A stretch of 64,000 nucleotides of DNA from Lactifluus volemus (Eukaryota > Basidiomycota > Agaricomycetes > Russulales > Russulaceae). The notes beneath the pieces are model-generated. The model was not told the DNA's origin. It did no database searches and saw nothing but the letters and a program-made list of their open reading frames with translations. This document shows, in pieces, positions 56,263-64,000 of the stretch (position 1 is the stretch's first letter; each line of letters opens with the position of its first letter). The position numbers and the translations under genes were made by a program. The stretch spans positions 62,001 through 126,000 of the forward strand of contig WTXI01000075.1 of the NCBI GenBank assembly GCA_022376515.1, written 5' to 3'.

Positions 56263-56732
56263 TTAAGAGTATCTGTAAGTCATTGAATTCTGTCTGTCCG
56301 TGGTATACGAAACATTGAACCCAGACTAAATTAGTGCAAGGACAGCCCTGTCGCTACTGTACCTTCGTAACCATGTTCTCACCTTCTCTTCGTGCGCGTC
56401 GCTTCAGCTTCTCTCATACATTCCCATCGTCGTCAAGCCCCTGGATCGCCCGCCACATCCCTCGCTCTGTTGTCTGCACTACAATGTCACCTCAATTTAA
56501 CCCCGGGCTCAGTTCTACTGTCGCCTTCATATCAAGGTGAGGCGATAGCGCACAGTGCAGAGCCGAGGGATATTTGGGCGTACAATACCCCTCACACCAA
56601 ATTGTTGCATAGTTGAACAACCTCCATGTATTCTATATCCAACGTCGGATAAGTGTGAAACGATAATGTACATGAACCCTATGCTTTAGTATACATTTAG
56701 TCTGGGATAGATTGTTACAGTTAGGGCACAGA
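56263..56732. other. Post-CHAT spacer, unit 3
   Basis: Matches 46964-47870 of unit 2 without the 466-base segment. No gene seen. Confidence 0.4.
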
Positions 56733-57314
56733 GATAACTTCACAACTGCAGAACGAGCACAAACAGTGCTATCTCGGTTCGGCGACGACAAACGCACGAG
56801 AGCGACAATGTTTCCTGCCGTCACGAATGGCCGCCCAAATGATTGCTTGTGCTCCTGACCGACAGTGGGGATCGCCAACAAACTCAGCGTGTCGTCAGCA
56901 TCGTCCGTGTCTGCTATGTCGTATCGTGCGTATCGTGCGCGGAAAAATGCGCAGACGCACAAGAGAAAGGCGAGAACGGCGTAAACTATGCCGACTACGA
57001 CCATGACCGAAAAAAAAAAGTGCGATGAATGATTGCGACATGACCGGAGTAAACAAAAAATGAGATGAGAAAGACGGACTGCGATAGAATAGGCGGTCAA
57101 AGAGTCTGAGGACTGTCAGAGAAAAACCCAAGTTTCATAGTGCGGTTCGCATATACGCGCCGTTGTAAGTGCGTTGGCTTGCACGTAATTCGGTGAGTCG
57201 GACTACGTCTTCAACAAGATAGGAGTGCGCGTGGTGGCCTCTTCGAGACTTTGAGAGACAAGCTGAGATGCAAGAAAGGTCCCGAACTCACTGATACCTG
57301 TGACGCCCCGACAT
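56733..57314 (-). pseudogene. Broken copy of the DUF202 gene, unit 3
   Basis: Homologous to 47915-48473. The first exon reads TELRASQRTYNGAYMRTAL and then TGA, where unit 2 has ctcgga coding LG. The second exon (VVYAVLAFLLCVCAFFRARYARYDIADTDDADD) contains a 3-codon duplication and is frameshifted after AGNIVALV, losing the last membrane span. Confidence 0.75.
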
Positions 57315-57379
57315 TGAAGCGTGTGAAGCGGGGGATGGGCGGCTATTAGCTAAGCGGAGTCCCTGGCCCAGTTGTCGCG

Positions 57380-58394
57380 CACCGTACGTTTTTCTTGCCT
57401 TCGTCGCTGTCTCCCTTTCGACTTGGACGCGTCACCTAAGAGCTGGCGAGAATCATCGCTCTCTCGCAAGGTACCCGAGACGTTTTCCTGACCCTTAAGG
57501 GTCACCTAGTTGTCTGCTGTGATGTTATGGCTTCGATCCGTCGGGACAAGGCGCGCTGCAATCCATTATGGAACAAGCTCATATTTCATAACCTTTCCTC
57601 AGGTCGACACACCGTTATATTGCATCTTCGTCGGTGCAACTGCAGTTGCAGATGCGTCCGTTATTGTCTCGTTGACTTGGCATAGACCACTGAACACATG
57701 CCAGCGCGTCGGTCTTTGCCCTCATCCACCACAAATGCAGCCATCACTCGCGACACGAACCATATAACTCTTCTCAAAACAAGCTGATACTCCCCCCCTG
57801 CGGCTGTGCCACCTTCCACCGTTCCCTCCCAACCTGTTGCTGTCCCGGCAGACGCTTCCGCGCAAGTTTCTTTTTTTTCACAGTCGGAAATCCTTGACAC
57901 AGCTGCAGCGCTAGCGCCGCTCCAATACGGTGACTTCGCGGTTCTCGGGCTTGCCGGATGGTCGCCTGCTGGTCTGTCCTCGATCACAAATGTCGATTAC
58001 GACGGTGTCCAGTACATCACTTATGTTGAATGAATATATCCGGCGCTTTGATGCTTTGGGGGAACCGCGACGATGATGAGAGTGCGACCCGTGCCGCGGA
58101 TGGACGTTTTCACTTCGAACGGTTTATGGATACCCGAGCTCGTTAACGTCTCCACCGTCCTTCCCTGAATCCACACGATTGTCGCGGGAACATTCCTCTC
58201 CCGTCTGTTGCTCCTTCCCTTCTCAATCAAACACCTTCGCAACTCCGCCGCTCTCGCGCCGTACCAGCCAGCTGCTTGAACTCAAGGACGAGTTCAACCG
58301 AGCGTATGAGGCCGGGGACAAGCTCGCCGTGCAGCGATTCGCCCGCAAGCAGCGTAGCTCATACGAGGAGTCGGGCGTGAGCATGCTTATTTGA
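57380..58394 (+). pseudogene. 5' fragment of an Oxa1/YidC-like gene, unit 3
   Basis: Homologous to 48564-49457. The segments IFVGATAVADASVIVSLTWHRPL, PLQYGDFAVLGLAGWSPAGLSS and LLELKDEFNRAYEAGDKLAVQRFARKQRS are readable in different frames. About 110 bases near 57980-58140 (with a TGA at 58031) have no counterpart in unit 2. It ends at the same junction with CHAT sequence as in unit 2, so the fusion predates the duplication of the unit. Confidence 0.7.
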
Positions 58395-58986
58395 TCTTTG
58401 GTGACGGAAAATTGGGACCGGGAAACGTGAGTCATGGTTTCAATTCGAACTTTCCGAACCATTACCTCGCTTTCATCCTTGGCAAATTGCTCACTGGCAG
58501 ACCCCTAGCAACGTCGAGATACGACCACTTCAAAATCTCTACGTCGTACGGACAACTAGATCAATCCTTCCTTGACTTGACGGAAGCATTGCTACTGCTG
58601 AGGACCGGATCTGAACCAGAAACCGTACCACCTCTCTATATGCTCGCACGGTTCCTTCATATGCGCTGAAACAGATTCAAACAGCCCGACGATATCAAGT
58701 ATTGTGTCAATTACCTTCGTCATCTCAGAAGCCAATGGCTTCAAGTCGCCAACATCTCGGAGTCTCACGATCGCATGACATTGTCGTTGGGACGATGTGG
58801 GCAATGGTGGATGAAGATGGGCAATATCTGGTCGAATATTTCTACAAGTCAATACTGTCGAGGGATGAGCCAGGGGTGGTTTATTATGAGAGATCGGCTC
58901 CCGCGCTTCGTGACGCAGTGCGGAATCTACGAAGAAAAGAAGTACCTTTGGAGCAATGGGTGAATTATGTGCATTATGGTGCATGA
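58395..58986 (+). pseudogene. Internally deleted TPR-CHAT copy, unit 3
   Basis: Same architecture as 49458-50135: CHAT 5' region, about 100 codons of solenoid, then a direct join (near 58781) to the CHAT C-terminus (VVGTMWAMVDEDGQYLVEYFYKSIL...NYVHYGA). A TGA interrupts the first part near 58668. A 94-codon open frame at 58702-58986 preserves the C-terminal tail but lacks both catalytic residues. Part of exon 2 (the EIGYQIDLSS equivalent) is also deleted. Confidence 0.85.
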
Positions 58987-61900
58987 TTATGAGTATCTGT
59001 GAGTCATGTATTCTATCTGCCAGTGGTATATGAACATTGAACCCTGAACGAAAATAGTGTGATCTCGCTGTTTTTATCAACACGTGCCAGTGCTCAGCTT
59101 CCTTTCGCGGGCGTCGATTCATCCTTTCTCGTTCATGCTCATCACATCTCTCAAGCCATAGATCGCCTGGCAAATTTCTCACTCTGTTATGCGTACTGCA
59201 ATGTCCCCTCAGCTTCGACGCATTTACTACTTACTACTCCCCGGGCTCAGTACCCTCGTGCCACTCCCGGCGCGGTCCCGCGTTCCATTTATCTTTTTGG
59301 TATGTGCCACTACACTTCTCGTGCGTCGTATGTTTCCATTCGTCATTTTACGTGTTCATGCTTGGTTTATATCTTTTTTCCTGCCCTCGTATATTTACAA
59401 TTGTCGTCGGACCTTCCTCTCCTCTTTGTAGTGACCCCATCTACGTACCTCCACTCGTTCTCGTATTCGGTGGGTTTGTAGCTTGACCATGGCATCCGTT
59501 CTCGACCCAATTACTACTTTGAGCACTGTAGCCACCAAAAACAAATGTATTTATCAGAAAGGCCTGAGAATTATACAAAGGAGAGCAGAGAAGCATCGCC
59601 GCAATCCCCTTATTGTGGTTCTAAGTCGTCGCGTAAGTCTCTAAATCTCTTTCTCTGACGTTCGTCGCAGCATCAAGTCTCGCTACAGTATCGTGCTTGA
59701 GTCCGCTCGTCTCACCGTCTTCAATCGCGCCAGCCGTGTATCCGGGTCTCGCCACTGCCACCACCTGGAGCAGGCACGCTCGCGATTGGAAGAAAAGTTG
59801 GAACAGATTCAGAACTCTGCTTAAAACCACGTGGCTGGTAGACTCCATTGGGGTTACTGCGGTCAATGTAGCAGGGAGAGGTGATACCAGAGAGTGCGCG
59901 GGAGCACCAGATCTCGAGGTCCGAGTAATCGGTTCAGCCCCGTGATGCGAGAAGCCCGGTGGGAGAGGCGTGATGAAACCTGTTGGTGAAAAAAGTGTAT
60001 CCGAGGCTGGAGCGAAGCCAGGAAGTTGAAAGTGAGAGTCAGGGAGGTGGTGGTAGGATGCCAGGAGGCGGCAAGGGGACCAAGCTAAGTGGGACAGCAG
60101 GGAAACCTGGTGGTGAAGGTGTTGGCATCACGGGAAAATCAGGAAGGGGGGATGGGCGGAGGTTGATGTTGGGTGGGAAACTGTGTAGTATGCCTGCGAT
60201 GCCTGGAGCGAAACTAGGGGAGCAGGATGGTGCCATGGTGGGATACGACGACGACGAGGACACTGAACGATAGGTGCTCAGCAAACGTTTGAACATTCAA
60301 CGACCGTACCGATGTATTCCAGGAAAAAGACCTTTTGGCATGAGAGTGTTGTCATCGATGTCTTCCGCCACCTAAGCATCAGAATTTGTCTTTCTTAAGG
60401 AGGGTGACATTCGCACCTTTCGCCTCTCTTCCTTGTTTCCTGCGGACAACGTGCCGTGAGCCAGTTTTTAAGCTGTGAAGTGAGACGGCCTGGAGCTTTT
60501 TGAGTACTTTCTTTCGTCGAGCCTTCGGGTAGAAAGGGAAATATGTGTGACATGGACAGGATTGAGTTGTTTGCCTTTTGCCATGGAAAGTTGCAGTCGA
60601 GGAGTAGATTGAACACGTGGTGGAAATCGACGGCTGCACTCAATCTTGGCGAAGGCAGACGGGCACTGTCACGGTGCCATGTGCCTTCGCGAAGTGGCCG
60701 GAGACGTACTACGGCCCGGGTGGTAGCCGTACAATTACTTTGAGGGATTGCCCGCACACAGATACCTCATACACCATTACAAGCCTTTGTAGCCCTCTCC
60801 TGACAACACCATCCTCTTTAATGCCAACCCGGCCTGTGCAATATATACTGGCATTTATTTGCCAGGACAGCTCTACAAAGACATCCACGTTGGCCAGAGC
60901 CCCAAAACGTGAACCTGATGACCCCTACCTAGCCTGAGCTCCTCATGCAGCTCCCACACCTCACTTTCCTCGTGCGCCTGCAGATACGTCCAACATATGG
61001 CCCCAACTGCGCTGCGTCGAATGGGCCAATCCCTCGACGCCCGGGCCGACCCATGTGCCAGCGGAAACAACGTGCTCTCAAGCCCCATCAGGTGGTGGCT
61101 ATTGGGCACTTCAGGCGCTTGAGAACGTGGCTGAGTGTTCTACACGCGCAGAGAGAGACGCTCGAGGCGTTCTGGGAGGCATTTGGTAGGAAGTCACACG
61201 TGTTGGAGATTGACCATGCGGAATATGATGTGATGAGATGCAGGGATTCTCGATGTGTGTCGTGCTCAAAACCCTCTATCTCCATGCTTGGAGGTGCACC
61301 GCCGTGTTGTCGACATCAAGTTGAGAGAGGATGATGTGATCGCGTCTGCGTCACAAAGCCGGCACGCTGGGACATGGTGGGCTTTGCATCGATACGAGTG
61401 ATGTCGGGGATTGCCAGCACACGGATGGCTCTTTGGAAAATCTGTGGGACAGTTCACTGACAGTGAGGGATGTGCAGCAGTGCCGCCACTGGAAGTGGGT
61501 AAGAATTGTGCTCTACGTGTACTGGCAATCAAGTCATGCACGCCATTGCGCAGAGCCCAGAGAACTACGTGTTCGGTGAGGACGTGTCGCCAGGAGGGTT
61601 ATTTCTTGAAACGTTTCAAACTTGACCGGTTCACACTGACTGTGCTTCCGAGACTGAGATGATAGCCCCTTGTCGTTATATTTGCGATTACATAGCCGCA
61701 GAATCGATTCCTGCCAGCTCTGTTTCCACGTGGTGTCCTGGAGGGCGCCTAGTAGGAGCCGTTATCACGATGGGCCTCAGGCTCAGGCTGAATATCGTGC
61801 ATGTTGTGCGCATTTCTTCTGTTACCAACTCGAATCTCTCTTCTTTCGCAAAGTTATCCTCTGACTGTCCTGTTTACTGTCCTGATCTTTGGTGAATCCT
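58987..61900. other. Spacer of unit 3 upstream of CHAT gene 4
   Basis: It repeats the blocks of the other spacers: 59060-59500, 59590-59945, 59945-60300 (Pro-rich on the minus strand), 60300-60800 and 60800-61800. The minus-strand frames seen in units 1 and 2 are broken here. A plus frame at 60945-61334 (130 codons) contains LHAQRETLEAFWEAFGRKSHVLEIDHAEYD and then the Cys-rich segment, and is the longest version of that block. It reminds me faintly of fungal F-box proteins, but I cannot support that. Confidence 0.35.
61727..61732. promoter_or_regulatory. CACGTG motif upstream of CHAT gene 4
   Basis: Same context (ttccacgtggtgtcctgg) and 169 bases before the ATG at 61901. Confidence 0.4.
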
Positions 61901-64000
61901 ATGGAGGCCGAGAAACGTGAGTCATGGTGCCGAGTTCAATTTCAAAGTCCCGAACCGTTCTGTGAGAATGTCTGATATTCATCTTTACAGCCTGTCTTTC
62001 TGAGATTGAGGAAGAAATTGATGCTTATCAAATTGATCTTTCGTCATTACCTCGCTTTCATCCTCGGCGTGCCGAATTGCTCAAATCCCTGGCAGAGTGG
62101 AGATACAAACACTTTGAAATCTCTGGGTCGCGTGGACAGCTGGACCAATCAATCCTTCACTCGACGGAAGCATTACTACTACTGAGGACCGGACATACGC
62201 TAGCAACCGCACTGTCGGATCTCAATGATCTCGCAGATCACCTTCTTCTTCGCTGGGAAGGATTCAAACAGCCCGACGATATCAAGTATCGTGTCCATTA
62301 CCTTCGCTATCTCAGAGACCAACGGCTTCAAGGCGTCTACATCTCCCACGATATGATAACTTCAGATCTTGTGTGGGCATTGGGAGAGCAAGTGGAGTCA
62401 CAGTCGAGGTCGGACAACGTCATGGAGAATATCAAGGAGATGATGATTCTTTGCCTCGAACTGCTCAACTCTGATAATCTCCCACCAGCAACTGATGCCG
62501 CCTATCTCGCCCTGGCCAAAGTCACGGTCAATAATCATCACGGTGCAAGGAGAGAACTTCAGGACCAAGTGATCGAATGCCTCCGGGAAGCGACTATTCG
62601 TTTCCCGTCTTCCCTCCGCCTTCTTTTTTTTCTTTGCAAGCTCCTCGTCATGCGCTTCTTGGAAAACTATTCTCCGAATGACGATTACGATGAGGCAATA
62701 GCCAGCCTGAACAGAGTCATAACTCTCGTTTCCAATCTTCCTGAAGACACCGAAGACGATCGGAATATCGTCCAAGACTGTTTATCGATCATCGCGACGA
62801 CTTCTGTTGCCAGATCCCTCGTATTTGGAAATCCAGAATATTTAGAGGAGGCGATTAACCATAACCGTACGTATTTGAGCTCAAGTTGGGTCCCTCTTGA
62901 CGATCCGACACGCCTCGAGATTTCCCGGAGATTAGCGGATCTCGTGGACCGCCGCATCCGATTCGCGAACTACGAGCCTACCAGTGATCGAGACCCTTTC
63001 GACCTTTCGACCCTACCATCTCTCACTGAGTCTATTCCCGAACTAAAATCCTGGACCTCCGAGCAGTGGGATCGACACCACCAAGCACTTTACTCCATAT
63101 CTGAGGCCAGCAGTGAAATAGTAGAGAATGAGGAAGTACTCAAATACTGCCGCCAATTGGTCGATTCACTACGCCGTGATCCATCTTCAAATCATCTACT
63201 CAACCCATCTGACCCCTTTATCACGTTGGGAAAAATTCTCGCCGACGCGTTTGAGACCACCAATAAAATGGAGTACCTCGATGAGTCTATTGCCGTACTT
63301 CGTGATGGTCTCAAGATGCATCACACTCGGACTGAACAACAGTACTTAACTACCCCCCTCATCTCCACATTGACTTCCCGCCTCTACCGGCTTAAGCGTA
63401 GAGAAGACTTGGAAGATCTCATGCAATTATTCATCAAGGTCGTGGATGATACCTCCACGATGGAAATCATGCGATTTGATTTGTCCCGCGCTTGGGTTGA
63501 AACGGCGCATAGATTTAGGCACCCTTCCGTCACGACTGCTTATGAAAAGGTCCTCTCGCTCCTTCAAAACTATTTCTTCTATTCTCCGACACTCGAAACA
63601 CAACATGGTCGTCTCATCTCCATGCGCGAGGAATGTAAAGACCTGCCGTCAAACTATGCATCGTACCAGGTCCACACGGGTCAACTCAATAGGGCGATCG
63701 AGACTCTCGAGCGAGGACGGGCCTTGCTCTGGTCAGAGATGCGCAGCTTCCGCACTTCGGCAGACCGGCTTGCTGCAGTCAACTTGGCCTTGGCAGAGGA
63801 GTTCGTAGCGATCAACAGCAAACTGGAGCAAGTTACAACATCCACAGTGCCGTATGGAATTATCGAAGCAGAGGGTAGTATAAGAGAGGGCCCTGGCATA
63901 ATGGATCCATTCGGTCCTCTGGTGGAAAAGCGACAGAAGCTGTTGGAGGATCGCGAAGAGCTCATTTCACGAATCCGGGACTTACCAGACTTGAATAACT
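61901..64000 (+). CDS. TPR-CHAT protease-like protein 4, N-terminal 675 residues (runs off the window)
   Basis: Exon 1 is 61901-61916 (MEAEK plus one base), the intron is 61917-61990, and exon 2 is open from 61991 to the window end with no stop. The segment covers the TPR-type solenoid (DEAIASLNRVITLVSNLPED, EYLEEAINHNRTYLSSS, QLNRAIETLERGRALLW) up to the region just before the CHAT domain. The catalytic His and Cys would lie beyond base 64000, so integrity cannot be judged. Several solenoid positions are unlike the other copies, and three codons are missing near residue 380. Confidence 0.85.

Larger units (their letters stand above)
37190..64000 (+). repeat. Tandem array of TPR-CHAT units
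   Basis: Each unit starts with a CHAT gene and continues with a spacer whose blocks recur in the same order. Unit 0 is a remnant (37190-38208). Unit 1 is 38209-43761 (5.55 kb), unit 2 is 43762-53051 (9.29 kb), unit 3 is 53052-61900 (8.85 kb), and unit 4 starts at 61901 and leaves the window. Units 2 and 3 hold an extra segment of DUF202, Oxa1-like fragment and internally deleted CHAT copy that unit 1 lacks. Homologous spacer blocks include about 41500-41840 with 50200-50640 and 59060-59500, and 42650-43140 with 51430-51920 and 60300-60800. Confidence 0.9.

Noticed and set aside
37190..64000. CRISPR-like array because of regular repeats and CHAT proteases
   Set aside because: The repeats are kilobase gene units in a eukaryote; there are no short direct repeats with unique spacers and no Cas genes.

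Overview
The window is nuclear DNA of a filamentous basidiomycete, almost certainly an Agaricomycete. The evidence is short introns (mostly 50-90 bases, GT-AG with a few GC-AG), intron-dense genes (up to nine exons) and a recognisable fungal gene set. The combination of TPR-CHAT genes and DUF2235 genes in tandem arrays fits a family such as Ceratobasidiaceae (Rhizoctonia), but that placement is inference. All multi-exon models were built by hand from reading frame, splice consensus and family homology.

Layout. (1) 408-2324: a single-pass membrane protein. (2) 2663-16012: a decayed tandem array. An intact Syo1/HEATR3-type symportin (2663-5256) and a 3-hydroxyisobutyrate-dehydrogenase-like (HIBADH) gene form a unit copied about three and a half times. 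Only the first Syo1 and the third HIBADH copy look intact. The array also holds a small orphan gene, a 143-base-arm inverted repeat and an inverted fragment of a gene that lies 11 kb downstream. (3) 16889-24429: three tandem minus-strand DUF2235 (Tle1-like alpha/beta hydrolase) genes with identical nine-exon structure. (4) 25054-36866: single-copy genes: an unknown protein with a hydrophobic C-terminus, a FHIT-type HIT hydrolase, exonuclease V (Exo5/Dem1), a Ctr copper transporter and a NAK/Ark-family kinase. (5) 37190-64000: a tandem array of TPR-CHAT protease-like genes: three complete, a fourth running off the window end, and three broken remnants. They lie in units of 5.5 to 9.3 kb whose spacers also carry a DUF202 gene, 5' fragments of an Oxa1-like gene and unexplained conserved blocks.

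The middle region is housekeeping: ribosomal protein import, nucleotide turnover, DNA repair, copper transport and endocytic kinase signalling. The two flanking arrays are of a different kind. CHAT proteases and Tle1-like hydrolases are families known in prokaryotic immunity and interbacterial conflict. Here both are expanding, converting and breaking within about 20 kb of each other, which is the most interesting biology in the window. Both the CHAT array and the Syo1/HIBADH array carry CACGTG (E-box) motifs at fixed positions.
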